Positions 35,366-48,025 of a DNA stretch of 64,000 nucleotides are shown in pieces; within the stretch, counting starts at the first letter, position 1; each line of letters begins with the position of its first letter. The position numbers were made by a program, and so were the translations under genes. The notes below the pieces were generated by a model. That model was not told the DNA's origin, made no database searches, and saw only the letters and a list, made by a program, of their open reading frames with translations. This DNA comes from Alentia gelatinosa (taxonomy: Eukaryota; Annelida; Polychaeta; Phyllodocida; Polynoidae), in NCBI GenBank assembly GCA_950022655.1, contig OX465581.1, positions 32,211,300 through 32,275,299 on the forward strand, in the 5' to 3' direction.

Positions 35366-36153
35366 AGCTTCAACCATACTAAGAGGGACAAAGGTCGCGT
35401 CGTAACAGGAATTACAGTATGAAGTGATCCTAGGGTACCTACTCAAAACCTAAGTAAAATAATTCAGCAGCTGAAAACTGGTGTATAATATACGGAAACT
35501 GGCTTACTTTCTTTGCACGTCAGAAGTATGCAGTGAAATGATCAATAATTTTAGTAAAGAGTTTGACGTACGAAGACAGTCAGCCTGTTTTCGCATCATC
35601 ATAACTAAAAATGCACGGGTATAAACACGCCATGGGCAGGAGAGGGCATACGCAGTTGATACAGCCATAGGTATATGATGATAGATGTATTGGAGCATTG
35701 TCATACTTGATTGATTCCCTGGAATTCCCATTGGGTAAATATCACATTCGGAGGATGGTAACTATACCGTGTGCTTGTATTAAATGAGTGCTATAAGTGT
35801 GATAGAGGGTAATTTACGGTCGGTGATCTTTGTACCGTGGTGCTCTGAGTGTTCTAATTTAAACTTTGCCGTCAAAAAGCTGTTTTGACAGACCTGAATT
35901 ACGGTGTCTTGCAACTATGTTACTTCCCAACCTGGCATTTTGTCTCTCTCAAATAGTATCCTACTATATGTACAAGTTAATATATGGAAAAGACGGAAAA
36001 TCGTCCAAAGGAAGTATTATGAATTATGCTTTAGAAATGGTGGGAAGATTGACAAATCTATAAGGTAACTAATATATTATTTTATGGTGGAAGGAATCTT
36101 ATCTCAAACGGTATGAGGAACTATCTGTTGGTAATGAGAGTGTCTATAAGGAC

Positions 36154-36159
36154 AATAAA
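36154..36159 (+). terminator. Candidate polyadenylation signal for the 34 kb gene
   Basis: AATAAA about 790 bases past the stop codon, followed by T/TG-rich sequence. Assigned by position only. Confidence 0.4.
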
Positions 36160-37498
36160 GTTAATAACTATTGAATGTCATGTGTTTATTTTATCAGAAG
36201 AAATATATTTCTAACCTAATCGCTATCCTTGGGTTTGATCACTGCCCGCAGTTTATCAAAAAGAATTACCTACGGAGAGGATTTTCCGTTCATGTCAACC
36301 ATTTGTTAAACCCTTAAGGCACGAAGGTGGAGCAAGGTGTTATCTAGTATATCAACCACTCAATCAAAGAAACCATGAATTTATATGAATTTATTTTGCC
36401 AATTCTGGAAGTAGTTGAAAATAAAAATAGTACTAAATTTCATCAATTTTTTATAAACTATGTAGCTCAGCAATGCGATGTAGGTCAGTTTTCTAGGCAC
36501 ATGTGATCGGTCTTGTCGACAACGCGTCAATCATATATATCCTTTGTGATATCACCAAGAGTCTCGGGTTTTTTAATTACAATATTCTAACAGTATATTA
36601 GAACATCAATATTGTTCTCTATATTCACTGAGATATCCTGCAAATACATAAATCATTGCTCCTTTAAATAAGCACTTCTAAAGGTATGGTATCAGAAAAT
36701 GTCAGGAGTTATCATTAAACCTAAAGATGTGTCACACACATAGAAGCAGGTTGATCAAGAGGCACCGTTAGGAGCATCCAACTTCTATCATAGTTCTAAA
36801 TACGTTGAATCGTTGTTTCACCCCCACCCCCACCCCCTCTCTTCCTATTAGATTATCTTACTCTGTGGGGCAATTTCAACATCTCACAACATTCTTCCAT
36901 AACTCGTAATTACTCCGAAATTTCTCTCGTTTATTTTACCCAGTAAACCCACTCAATAGATTTTATAACCATAGTAAGAACTGTCCTGTGTTTAGTCATT
37001 AGTATTTGACTGCAGGTAGGGTTGATGAACATTTATTACTTACAGAGGTCTCATGGGAGGATCGCATAAAGCAGAGCTGACACACAAGTATTTGCTTGCC
37101 TATGGCTAGCTGTGACCCCCCTACTCTTACTAATAAGGATCATTATTACTTGGAGCCCTGAGGCTGCATAGACTTTGCAGAATCAATTATCATTTCAATT
37201 TATCACATTGTTTTCAGTTCACCTTAATATGATCCAACATTTCATAAATAGAGATCATCAACCCTGAAAGAGCAGCCATATTGATCATGGTGAAAATATA
37301 GATTTTTGTGCAAATGCACGAGCCCATTCGAGTCTCTCCTGGTACAGGATAGACTGTTACGTCGGAGAGTGGAGAATAACCTCTCAATCCTCTAACATAG
37401 TTCTGTAATAGAAGAGTCTGCCAAAACCTAGTCAAAAGCAGCACGCATATGAAGTGCGACCGCTTGTTTCTTGACCTTTTGACATCAGTGCACCCGGA
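36160..37498. other. Intergenic, nothing recognised
   Basis: AT-rich. Contains a short C-rich run (about 36820-36840). The minus-strand frame 37214-37630 has one hydrophobic stretch but runs into the MITE at 37.5 kb and is not convincing. Confidence 0.4.
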
Positions 37499-37815
37499 CC
37501 TGGGACCTGTTTCACTAGTTTCGTGACATGTACGTGACACCATACAGACATTAGGGTTGTCTAGTTTCGTGACAACACAAGTAGGACTGCCCTTAGGTAA
37601 AAACAGACCCCATAAATAAGAATTAAACAAATCTACACGTCATGGACCTGTATCGCTAGTTTCGTGACTAAAGTGTTAGACAGACATGAAAAGCGGCACC
37701 AACAGTTCAAGTAAGAACGGACAAAACAAAGTCTAATGTCTAGTTCTTATGGAACCGGACACACCCTCTAGACGCCATCTAGACATGTCCCGAAACTAGT
37801 GAAACAAGTCCCTGG
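37499..37815. mobile_element. MITE with ~30 bp terminal inverted repeats
   Basis: Left end 37499-37530 and right end 37784-37815 are imperfect reverse complements sharing GTTTCACTAGTTTCG and GACATG. A further CTAGTTTCGTGAC copy at about 37565 and another at about 37655 lie inside, suggesting internal rearrangement or nesting. About 317 bp; non-coding. Confidence 0.75.
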
Positions 37816-38354
37816 TGTTCTAAATCTGGAATTTGAGCAAGTTTATTCTGTAAATATAACCTTGTGAACAGAAGTGGAAATAATATTATTTTCTTATTGT
37901 GTGACCATCTGCTTTGTTTTTACACACAACCAGGAAGTCTTGCTTGTGCCCACGTACTCCGTATGGTACGTGACTGTTGTCTGCTTCCTCTGTAAATGCC
38001 TTTTGTTGATAAACCCTCTCTTTACCTTCCAGGCCCTATGTTATTTACAACCTACTAAGAACTATTTATTCTCAGAAAGAGAAGAATGTTTGCATTTCTG
38101 CCCATAACTGTGGTCATTCTATGGCCATGATTAAATGAGTCATTGAGGACATCTTTTTTGGCTATTTCCAATTGACATCATCTATAAGGGGCGTTTAATG
38201 TGGATGACATAAGTATCTGGATCGGGAACTAAAAGAGGGCGTTAGTTAATGCAATCTGGTAGATAAAAGCTGCAAATTTATCTAATATCTATCCGGCTAT
38301 ATCTATGTACCACACATGTTTGTGCTTGAGTGTAACTCGAAAACTCGCCAGTGT

Positions 38355-38383
38355 ACCCGGCCCTGTCCCATACAGGGCCGGGT
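38355..38383. repeat. GC-rich perfect hairpin
   Basis: ACCCGGCCCTGT and its reverse complement flank a 5-base loop. It stands out in AT-rich DNA. Function unknown. Confidence 0.7.
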
Positions 38384-38766
38384 TCCTCTGCCATAGAGCC
38401 CTCGACCGGGGTCGTCATTTAATACTGCGCACACTCTGAGATATATGGGAAAAAAATCGAATCGCCAAATATATACCCATTTGTCTTTGCCAACCTTCAA
38501 AACAGCTGTCTTTTATGTTATAACTGTGTATTTAGAGGTAGTTTTCCATTGGAGCTTGGCTGGTTCTCAAGCCATTTTGTTGAGTCTTCGTTGCTGGTTC
38601 CCCAACTGAGAAGTGCCTCGCCAATTAACATAGAACAGCTGTTCACCCCTGAGTGGAGATCAGTGGTGAATACTTTACCTACTCGAAAACAAGTAGCAGA
38701 TAAAACTCTGTCGTTGACGGAACAGCACAGAATCAAGAAGTAGGGAAAACAATATACTAACGTATC

Positions 38767-38885
38767 ATAACAGTCTAAAATCAGTTTTATAACAGTCTCA
38801 CATCAGTCTCATAACAGTCTGAAAACAATCTGACAATAGTCAGATAACAGTCTCACAACAGACTCACAACAGCCTCACAACAAAA
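38767..38885 (+). repeat. Minisatellite, ACAGTCTCA-like units
   Basis: About eleven degenerate 10-12 bp units (AACAGTCTCAC, AACAGTCTGAA, ACAGACTCAC and so on) in tandem. Confidence 0.8.
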
Positions 38886-39037
38886 TAAATGTTCATAACT
38901 AAAAACGTAGTTAAACAAAAGCGTTACTGCATTCGACCTACATAGCGTTAAGTACCTTATTTTTTTACCGTCTTACGTGTTAAATTACCCTTGATTAAAT
39001 TGTATTTGAAGAGAGGTAATCGTGAAAAAAAAAGACT

Positions 39038-39100
39038 GGAACTGCCACTCTAACATTGTTTTAGTATACATACTAAAAACAATGTTAGAGTAGCAGTTCC
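39038..39100. repeat. 63 bp near-perfect hairpin
   Basis: The arms from GGAACTGCCACTCTAACATT (left) and its mirror on the right pair over about 30 bases with one mismatch and one bulge, leaving almost no loop. Could be a tiny fold-back transposon. A microRNA precursor is less likely because the loop is minimal. Confidence 0.7.
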
Positions 39101-40336
39101 TATATGTAGGGAATGTCGGAATTCTGTCATTTTCAGCAAATTTGCATCACTATTTACATTTAACCATATCCAGAATGGCAGAATTTAGGAGGTAAGACTG
39201 TTTTGCGCTATTTATGTATCTTCAGGGAATGAAGGAATGGATAACAAAATCTCAACTAGTAACATGAAAATTCCCCCTATTCTACCAAGATTTCCGGGTC
39301 ATGTTTTCATCTCTCATTTTTGGCCTTACCGTAGGTAGGATATGAATTTCTACTTATAATGGACATGTTTGCCAGTTATAGACCGCACTGGATTCAGCGG
39401 TCATTGTGAAAACAAAAGAGAAAAAGGGAGCTTTCTATACCTAAACATATGGAAACTGTTTTATTTCATATTACCTGTCAGACTAGAGAAATGGGAGTTC
39501 GTGAATGTCAAACTTTGTACATTGGTTTTATGTATAATTTTCTGCGTGTATTTATATGGTGTCACTAATCACGCTCTAGGATATTGCATGGTGTCTACAT
39601 GCTAACGTGACAGCTTCTGGATATCAGTGACCGATGACTTGAACATGTCACGTTCATACATCTTATCATCGCCTATGGGCTCTTCCCTGTAGGTAAGTGC
39701 CCGGGGGCCTCTCCCTCCCGGAAGTGGACAATTGATGCACAGAGGTAACATGTAGGCATATCACGTTATATCAAGTATAGGCTTGATCCCTTTTTGTAGA
39801 AATAAGCACTGAGTCGTGATAAGTATATGGCAGTAGATTGAGTTATTCTTGATGATTTCATACCGACTGCCGTATATGAACAGACTGATAACACAACTCG
39901 ATATTGAATGTAGGGCAGAAGCGTCTTTCACACCATAATTCGAAATCTGTGCAACTTGTTCTCAATGTAAATTGCCTAGGGGCAAGAGTTGTTATTTGAA
40001 GGTATACATATATAGGTGGTGTTTAGAGAAAATAAAGGTTGTGCATTATGATAACATTGAAAAAAAATTGGATTCTAACTGTAATCATGTAATACTACAG
40101 TCTACAGGCCCAGAACTTAAGAACTCAGGCGGGATGGCGAGAAGATAACGTCAAAGATTTCTGACATATTGGGACACTACCGGCGGGGTGCCAGAATTGG
40201 AACAGACGACACCAGATGTTGTCCGAGTGATGTTTTAACCAGATTTAACCAATGATCGGCAAAAGATTGTTGCCGATTCCTCCAGGACCGGGCCAATAAT
40301 GAAGAACATGCCATCGTCCTGGATGGAACAAGCCTT
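39101..40336. other. Gene A 3' flank and intergenic DNA
   Basis: No coding homology. Part is probably the 3' UTR of gene A (minus strand). The AATAAA complement at 39460-39465 is a possible but distant polyadenylation signal. Confidence 0.4.
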
Positions 40337-41560
40337 TCAATCAGCATCAGCCTTGCTGAAGTCACTCTCCTCGAATGACCAGTCTAGATCTCTGTTTCCC
40401 TCACTTCTCGTCCGTGGTCGTCCGGAGCGAGACCCTCGTGAGAACTTGGGGTATGCGGCGGCGCTGGTAGGTAGGTTCCCAGCTGCTTCTGCTTCCGCCT
40501 TGGTCATTGCCTGCACGACGCTGGCCATGTCGAAACGAGACTTCGTCTTCTCATGCTCGCGCCGCCGGATAAGCTTGACGGTGCGGCTGCGCGCCACGAA
40601 GCCAAGGTTCTTCTGACAGGCCCCGATTCTCTGCTGCAGTTCCTCCAGTTCTGAACGTAACTTGCGCTCATTGTCCTCCAGATAGCGCACCTTATCTTCT
40701 GTTTCGCGCAGTTTCTCGCGAGCTCGCTCGTCCGTGTCCACTTTACTGGCCACCTTACCCGGCCGTTCGCGCTTCGTCTTGGCCAACTGCAACTGCAGAT
40801 CGCTGAGGAGATCCTCGACTATACGTAGCTTAGTCTCCTGCGTGCGCAGGTCCAGCGCCGGCTTCTCAAGGACGCGCTTGACGACACTGTGTGCGGGCTC
40901 CTTCTCCAGGTGGGCGTGCTGCTTCGATTCCCCCAAGACGGCGAAGAGGCGTCGCTTCTCGTCACGCAGCCGCTCGACCTGTGTCAGCGTGCGTCTCACG
41001 TGGGAGAAGGCGTCTTCCAGCGTACTCCATACGTCGCTGTGGGGATTCCTTTCGGGCAGCTCTTCGGTCGGCTCCTCGGTCCCGGTACTTGTCCGTCGGG
41101 AAACAGGGTCGGGAAACAGGGTCTGCTGGATATTATGTGCCCGCAGGTACTCTGACAGGCGCACCGCCATACGGCGCAGCTGTTCGTCGCGCTGCTCTGA
41201 CTGGGATCCGTGTTCGTGAAGCAGACAACGGGCTCGCTCTAACTGCAGTTTTGAGGCGGCCCGCCTGACGACGACTCGCTCAGTGAGCAGCTCACGCAGC
41301 GCCCTCTGATCGACGGGTCCTAGTTTGCGCGACGCCCCGTATTCACGGTGCGACAATGTCGCCATCTCGTCGGCGGTGGGTTCGTCTATCGGCAGGCGGC
41401 CCTGCAATAGCATCAACTCGGCGAGGAGCTCATCCGTGAGGCCATCGTGAATCGGCTCAACAAGCTCGGCTAACGCCTGCACTGTGCCCTCGTTTGCATG
41501 CGTGCAAAGCAGCTCCACAAAGTCTGCGGTGGCCATCACGTTAGGAGCCTTACCCAGTGC
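40337..41560 (-). CDS. Gene A exon 2 (terminal)
   Basis: 1,224 bases, 407 codons plus TGA. Starts ALGKAPNVM after acceptor ATGCAG. It covers what is spread over exons 2, 3 and 4 in gene B. The apparent ATG at 41566 lies in the splice acceptor and is not the start. Confidence 0.8.
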   Translation of the reverse strand, partial: ALGKAPNVMATADFVELLCTHANEGTVQALAELVEPIHDGLTDELLAELMLLQGRLPIDEPTADEMATLSHREYGASRKLGPVDQRALRELLTERVVVRRAASKLQLERARCLLHEHGSQSEQRDEQLRRMAVRLSEYLRAHNIQQTLFPDPVSRRTSTGTEEPTEELPERNPHSDVWSTLEDAFSHVRRTLTQVERLRDEKRRLFAVLGESKQHAHLEKEPAHSVVKRVLEKPALDLRTQETKLRIVEDLLSDLQLQLAKTKRERPGKVASKVDTDERAREKLRETEDKVRYLEDNERKLRSELEELQQRIGACQKNLGFVARSRTVKLIRRREHEKTKSRFDMASVVQAMTKAEAEAAGNLPTSAAAYPKFSRGSRSGRPRTRSEGNRDLDWSFEESDFSKADAD

Positions 41561-42250
41561 CTGCATACAAGTGATAAATGTAACAATTCAATTATGATAT
41601 AAAAAATCACTACGTTGAATGCAAACTAGTTGGATGCAATATAAAACATATATGATATAGATGGAGAGCATGATATCAATTATTCTTTTAGTAACGTATT
41701 ATCATTCTAGCGATTAGTCTTTCTCCTCTTGGATACCACTGTTGTGACTGTAATGGCCGAAATCGAGAGGCTCGGTTCTCCCAGGTTATATACCAGCTGG
41801 CCAGAGGGTAATAGGCAAATAATTCAAACAAATGAATTTCAGTTCCAGCGTCCGTTCAATTGGTAGTAAGTCAGCAGTGGTTGTTACTGCAAATTTTGAT
41901 ACTTTGGAATTAGCATAGACATGGGAATACTTTTTGCCAAGCGGAAACATACCTATATTTTAACATATGAATCTTTTCGCCATACATAGTTGCATAAAAC
42001 TATACCTAGCTTGAGATTTACAATGCATGATATCCTGTATACTTTTTAAATACCATCCTGGGGAAATTTATGAAATACCAGTACTCTGATGGAGTCAGGG
42101 AAATTAGTGACCTACCTTGATATTAGCCTTGACCTTGTCAGGTAAGAAGCCAGCTTCAAAGAAGGAATTTATTTGCACCTCCGTGAACATTATTTCCTGA
42201 AGTTGATTTGATTTCCTATAGATAATTTTCCTCTCCTCTGATGCCCCCAT
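40337..42250 (-). CDS. Gene A: CARD-like domain and coiled-coil protein, two exons
   Basis: Join of 42250-42116 and 41560-40337 (minus strand), 452 residues. Exon 1 (45 codons, MGASEERKII...) ends at donor AAG|GTAGGT. The 555 bp intron ends in ATGCAG. Residues about 1-100 form a helical region with the spacing of a CARD-like death fold: FTEVQINSFFEAGFLPDKVK, then ATADFVELLC, then a helix ending LTDELLAEL. A conserved HREYGASRKL motif follows at about 116-125. Long coiled coils then run from about 125 to 380, broken by a Pro/Glu-rich linker near 190-215. The tail is basic (PRTRSEGNR) and then acidic (WSFEESDFSKADAD). The same layout occurs in gene B at 50.9-58.8 kb. By analogy with CARD9/CARMA-type adaptors it would be a cytoplasmic signalling scaffold; that is inference. 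Coding DNA is notably GC-rich. Confidence 0.78.
42116..42250 (-). CDS. Gene A exon 1
   Basis: 135 bases, 45 codons, phase-0 donor. It is open upstream of the ATG for some codons (LLEHIRN), with a possible acceptor TTCCCTTAG, so translation could begin in an earlier exon. The identical 45-codon length in gene B favours this ATG. Confidence 0.7.
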
Positions 42251-43459
42251 ATTACGGATGTGTTCCAAGAGACTAAGGGAAAAGGGGAGCTAGATCAATA
42301 GGTTTTGTATTCACTGAGTTAATCCTAGATTTACCAGCCGCACTTCAGAGTGGTGCTACCGTATCTGTTTCTGACTCCGGTATGTTAGCATCCTATCGTG
42401 AATAAAAAGCCAATAGGCTTTCGGCTGAGAGAGGCACTGTGAGTGAATAGTTGGCCTGCACTTCGTTATGGTTGGTTTCGTTTGGACACAGCTGGCTTCA
42501 CATGAGCGGATAAGGAAACATCACTCTTCCCCTCATCCCCTCCTGCCGTATTATGCGTGCTATATGCACATTTATTAATGTTTCACTTCTCTTTGTATTA
42601 TTTGTGTAGGGCCTCCTTGATCGGAACTCTCTGTTTCTATGGCCAACTTTCATGATGCATATATAGGGCATAAATAGTGCTGGGAATACACAGATATGCG
42701 CCGGCCTTGCCAAACTTCAGGATTCACGATGATATGAAATCAGCCGTGACGAAGCGAACCTTGCGGTCTTTAATTTCATAACTCTGTTGGCGCTTTGATG
42801 CTTCAGATATGCTGATTATAGGGGAATTAGCGATTCAGAATCGACATTCTGTCATCCCGCCAAACTGAATATCACCTATTATCTCGGCCTCCCCTCTGTT
42901 TTGGCCTTTGGCCTGAGAAGGAAGTGCAGTTTATTGAATGGGTTATGATATACATTGATAAAACGTTATCATCAGAATATACCTAGAGGTATCGTTCATC
43001 TTCCTTCACTTTCTGTTCATACGTTTTATGAGAAGAGCCGCGGTGGCGACCTTGAGTGATATTTGGCCAAGTGAGGAGTTGATGTCTACAAAGGGGTCCA
43101 TTTCAATGGTCGGCTATTCAGTATCTCAGTACCATCATATTAAAAAACAAGTGATTATAAGTCCTGTTTCCATTAGATGACAAAATTGTTGTAGATTTTT
43201 TGTGTTATCCTAAAAACCTATTTACATTGGCCATCACCAATGAATACCAGTCAGGAACAAACGACAGACCTTTAGTGCTGCTGACGCAAAATGCAAATAG
43301 GCTATCAGGAGAACACAAAAAATCTTTTTTCCCGGCCAGTAGAAAGAGGCCTAATTAAAGACATACATGTAGTATGACAAAATGATACAAATGATACCTA
43401 ATGGCGATATCCACTTCTATCCAGTATTTTATTCGTGGGAGCAGTTCACCATGCTTAGA

Positions 43460-43516
43460 TATACATGTGTATATATATATACATGTGTATATATATATAT
43501 ATACATGTATATATGT
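43460..43516. repeat. TATG/TA-rich microsatellite
   Basis: Repeated ACATGTGTATATATATAT units, imperfect. Confidence 0.8.
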
Positions 43517-43575
43517 GCGGATGATTTAGGTACATAGTTACGCCTATTAAGGTTACAGTACATGTAATTAAAGGA

Positions 43576-44130
43576 TTTTAAGATTGAGGAATTTAGGGAA
43601 AATGTTCATATAAATGTGTGCAGAGCCAATTGGGCCGATGTTGATGCAATAACGTACTATGTGAAGGTGATTGAAGATTACTTCGACCGCAACCATCCTG
43701 TTAAAACAAGATTAATTAGAACGAAAGATGGGTTTTTATTACCAACTGAAATTTTAAGGGACATTGAAACCAGACAAAAAATATTTAGGAGACTGACTAG
43801 ACTGAATGTTTTGATAACAAATATAGAGATCTGTTAACCAGTGTTAGAGCATTGCGTAAAACTATAAATCATAAGATTCGAAGATATGTACAGGGCTAGA
43901 GTGATTCAGAAGAATCTTGATGATAACATTAATTCTCTGGAATACCCTATCTTCGGTCTGGGAACCTAAAGAGAATAATGTCTGCAGAGGAGTATATGAA
44001 TCGTTATTACGCCAACATTATGAATAATCTAGGATTAGCAGATGATGAACTGGTGATTAATTACCCAATGCAGCCTTTAGACATAGTAATGATAGTTACG
44101 TCTCGTGAGGAATTGATATCAGTGTGGCCT
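43576..44130 (+). pseudogene. LINE remnant, region between endonuclease and reverse transcriptase
   Basis: The plus-strand frames read FRENVHINVCRANWADV, YFDRNHPVKTRLIRTKD, TEILRDIETRQKIFRRL, YRARVIQKNLDDNINSLE and, after shifts, YMNRYYANIMNNLGL. This is the usual linker of LINE ORF2: the d.h.P.k..r.r stretch, then the tract before the RT fingers. The order and a NYYSTVIVNTGL-like block in the 16 kb LINE support the call. There are several frame changes, and the RT itself is missing because sequence after about 44130 is unrelated. Confidence 0.6.
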
Positions 44131-45023
44131 CTAGTATATGCACAGATGAACATGAGATGTGCTGCAGCCTACTTTCTGATAGAACCTTTGAAATCTCTTT
44201 TGATTGATTGTCTCCCCTGGTTTTCCCCCATAGATACTCACCAGAGCATTTGCACCTACACAAGCAATATTTTTCTGACTAACGTCTGTGGTATTAAACA
44301 GATTTGCCTGAAATTTGAAATAGGCATTAGATCTCAGGTGTTTCAGGACAGCTTCTTTTCCTAGGCCCTGCAATCTTCGTTGTGTCATATCCTGGTAATG
44401 CATGTCCAAATAAGGGGTTCCCACAGACAGCATTACTAAGTGTCTGTCTTGTTAATTTAATGGTCCATCACCTTGGCGGTTTTCTGTTATTTGTCCTTCT
44501 TTCTAGCCGAAAATAATATGAAGCTCATCACTATTTGCATGGCAGCAAAGGAGAAGGAGTAGATCTGTGTCATCCCCAACAACTGCTGTAGAGGATGATT
44601 CAGAACACTCAATTGCAGTTTGTACCAAAATAAATCAGCATCAGCTTCTGTATGTATTGTCTTCCAATGTGTTAGTTTCTTAGTGAAACATTGCACCTGC
44701 AGAATGCCCTGCAGTGCTGTCTTTAGTACTAAGGCTTTCATAAGCATCAAAGACCATGGATACTCTTCCATATCACTTGTTACATAATCTTTTGTCCTTC
44801 AACACTTTCTCACTGTATGATGTTCATCAGATGGAGAACATGCTTGTTGAATGTCCTTGTGTGTTGTAAAGTTTACATAGCATATTTTATGGTACACAGC
44901 ATCAGCTGCTGGGAGATCATGAAAACTGTTAATGTGTGCCAGGACAGATTCTGCCCACTTACCCCTCCTCCTCTGACAGTGCCTTTCACAGGCTTCTTGG
45001 AATTCCAGGGTTCTCACTGCCAT
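44131..45023 (-). pseudogene. Remnant of a multicopy invertebrate gene of unknown function
   Basis: Three minus-strand pieces, in order: CERHCQRRRGKWAESVLAHI followed by LPAADAVYHKICYVNF (about 44990-44870); a middle piece with TEADADLFWYKLQLSVLNHP (about 44650-44590); and a piece with NALVSIYGGKPGE and KVGCSTSHV (about 44260-44150). I recall this combination (Cys-rich start, DLxAADAxYHxxC, then LVxLYGGKPGE) from large families of uncharacterised, probably transposon-borne genes in cnidarians, molluscs and other marine animals. That is memory only, not a search. Stops and frameshifts separate the pieces, so it is dead. Confidence 0.55.
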
Positions 45024-48000
45024 CGGTTTGTGACCTTGCTGATGCTACTCATCATAGAGATAATTTCTTTTAAAGTCAAATCTTCTCTTATCAGAAAGGA
45101 TCAGAGGATGGCTACTACAATGAGGCAGTTTGCTATGTTGATGTATTCTCCATGGATCACAAAAACTATGACAACATTGCACGAGTTGCCCATGTTGCTC
45201 AGTGACAGTTTGTTGCTCTCACCATGTGCTTCACTGGCTTGATAGTATGATGTTTTGGGGACCTCCCTGAGATACATTGTGAAGAAAGAAATTTTATTGC
45301 AATTTGTGGTGGGTTAGGCCTAAAAATGTCATAGATTGACTAGACTACTGGTCTAGATTGATATGATGGTTGTGATATGTGGAGACTGTGTATTGTTGCA
45401 TGTTTATAAGGAACACTAATAAGTAGTGGTATAGTAAGTTATACGTTGTAGTGGGGAGAGGCTATCTAGAGAATGGTCGGAGACTGGGTGGAGAACAAGG
45501 CTCGCTGCAATGGAGCAGAGGCTTTAAGCAAACTGTTGTTGAAATCATCCTAGAATATGTTATCACTGGAATACTGTAGTTTAAATCCATGTAGGTTGTA
45601 GTGGGTAGAGAACCTCTTCACAGATAAGATCTGTTCACAGAAGTACTTGAAATGCCTGTTTATTTGTAATCAACAAGGTAGTAACATGTTTCTCACACGC
45701 CAGACTAAGAACCTAGAAAGATGGGTGCAGCTGGCTCATATAGCTGGTATTGAGGTTGCATGCATTACAGTATCAAGGTCGTTGTCCAAAATTCTCGCTC
45801 TCAACCCTCTGTAATACTAACCCAAATAACCTATCCTACTGAGCCCTGCTAAGAGAGGCAATAATTGTGCAGGTCCTGACCTTCTTTTCAAATGATCCAT
45901 CCCTTCTAAGTTGGGTAGTGGGTGTGCAGTCGCTGACCCACTGGCTAAAATGCTCCATCCTAATGGCCTACACCTTGTGGGGTACATGTGCTGACCCAAT
46001 TGCCTAGATACAGCTGTCTTACTACCAGAGTGTTTCATATGGGGTATGTCCATACTTCTGCAATACACCAGGTAGCAGTCTAACCTATACGTTTCTGATA
46101 TATTTCATTGTTTGTGCATGGATATAGTCCAGTGCACTACCATCCATGTCAGCAGTACAAAAGGTGGGTTCGCAGACTTATGGAATTTTGTTTGGCACCA
46201 CGCCAGTCTCTCCTCAATTTGATACCACTTACACCATTGTTTATATTTAACAGAGAAGACTCCCTATGCCATTCTATTGAGCGTGGGACAGGCTTAGATA
46301 CGCTGCCTGTGTTTGGGGGTGAGGTATGTGAAAATAAACTTTCTGTGTTCTGCAAAAAACTATCCCCTCACTATCAGCGTGCCAACTCTATGACATTGGT
46401 AGCAGGTAGAGGCCCAGTATCCTAGCCCTAAAACGGCTGACCATGACCAGTCACCACAGATCGGAAAACCGCATTGACCCCTGCTGATTGATATATTTGG
46501 GCCCTACTAGAAATGGCAGCTTGAATAGGAGCCAAATGGGCAACAAAGAATGACACAAAGACTGAATATAACCCAAACCTCTGGGACCAGTTGTCTATAA
46601 TGGTCATTTTGACCACAGAATAGGAATCTACAGTCTTTGCCCTAATATAATTTGAATTATTTTCTTCTCCAAATTTCCTCTTTTGTGAAGATTGCTGACG
46701 CTGCGCAGCTCAGCCGCCTTGTTTGTAACCTACTGCAGTATTCACTCTTCAAGTCTAGGGTGGCAGCCTCACACGCTGGAATCCCTCACACTTCCCGTTC
46801 CCCTAGGCTGAAAGGAATGAGCGCAAATTGCCGATTCAAATCTTGTTGTGTTTTTTTTTTATTTCTTAAGATATTTTTTTCTTCAGTAGCACATATCTGA
46901 CTAGATATTAAGTTCTTCCTATGGTACATCAATACATCGAGGAATCGTAATCACATCATTGCCATGTAAAAATAGATTTGATGACGGTAGTTATGAAGAT
47001 GAGATGAAAGAACATTGTAGAATGACTTGTGTATACATACAGGTTTTATGCACAGTTACTACAGCATACCTTAAGACATACACAGTTTCAGGGCGTCATA
47101 CAGGGCACCACCCTAGTATAGGTACAAGTGTAGCTTGAACGGGTTAAATCGTGTAGGAGTACATCATTCCTGGTAAGATATTTGGCGATTTACCTCGAAA
47201 ATTCCCTACATATCCCATCTCTGCCAGTTGATTATGACATTCTGGTGGATTTTGCTCTTTAGTCCTTCCTACATATTTTTCTTACGCAGGCGGCGCATGA
47301 CACACTTTCTCAAACACAACTTATAGCTGTTGATTAAATATTTCACTCGGACCCGAACTAGTGTTAATACTGATATTTCATACTAGTATATGTCATCACC
47401 ACCTACCCTATACACCAACACAGTGAGGCAATAGCGAGACTCGTTATCAAATATTGGTTCGAGGAAATATATTAACATAGACATGTAATAAAAGTTTCAT
47501 TTATCAAAATATACGAATATTCCCTTGAACTATTTCATGTGTAGGGTGGGGGTACATATTGACTGAGACAAAGAGGTGTGTGTATAGATTAACTATTAAC
47601 TCAGAAGGAAGACTTCATGTTCGACCTTGGGGTGACTTTCCCAGAGATATCGATACCAGAGGAACTTAAGAAACTTGGCCCCACAAAGTGGTATTGAGGG
47701 TAGCGCTTTTACTAGCTCCTCATCTATTTCATATGAGAAAGTACACGCGTCCACATGGCTACTGGTTTTACCGTGGTGGTGGTCTTTTTTCTTATTACCA
47801 CCTAGTATGGAGTCTCCATGCTAAGCCTATGGAGCCTACAGATCGCTACTGAGTAGAATACGGACCTCCGGAATCTCCTAGGAGAATACGGCTTTTTGGG
47901 CCATCTGACGGGAATTATAGGAACTAATCTATATAAACAATGCACGGCGCTTGGGTCGATTTTCTAATTATTTACAAGATTTTTTCCTAATAAATACTCG

Positions 48001-48025
48001 AAAGGTGAGTAATAGATACAACATT
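45024..48025. other. Intergenic, no gene recognised
   Basis: Short frames on both strands (for example 46108-46425) have no motif. The region is slightly less AT-rich than the average. Nothing else supported. Confidence 0.4.

Noticed and set aside
37214..37630. 138-codon minus frame with a hydrophobic segment
   Set aside because: Its first part is MITE sequence (37.5 kb) and the rest has no motif.
38767..38885. Possible CRISPR-like array
   Set aside because: Degenerate short tandem units without constant repeats and unique spacers; eukaryotic minisatellite.
40734..41268. Plus-strand Cys/Ser-rich frames over gene A
   Set aside because: Antisense shadows of the gene A coiled-coil exon.
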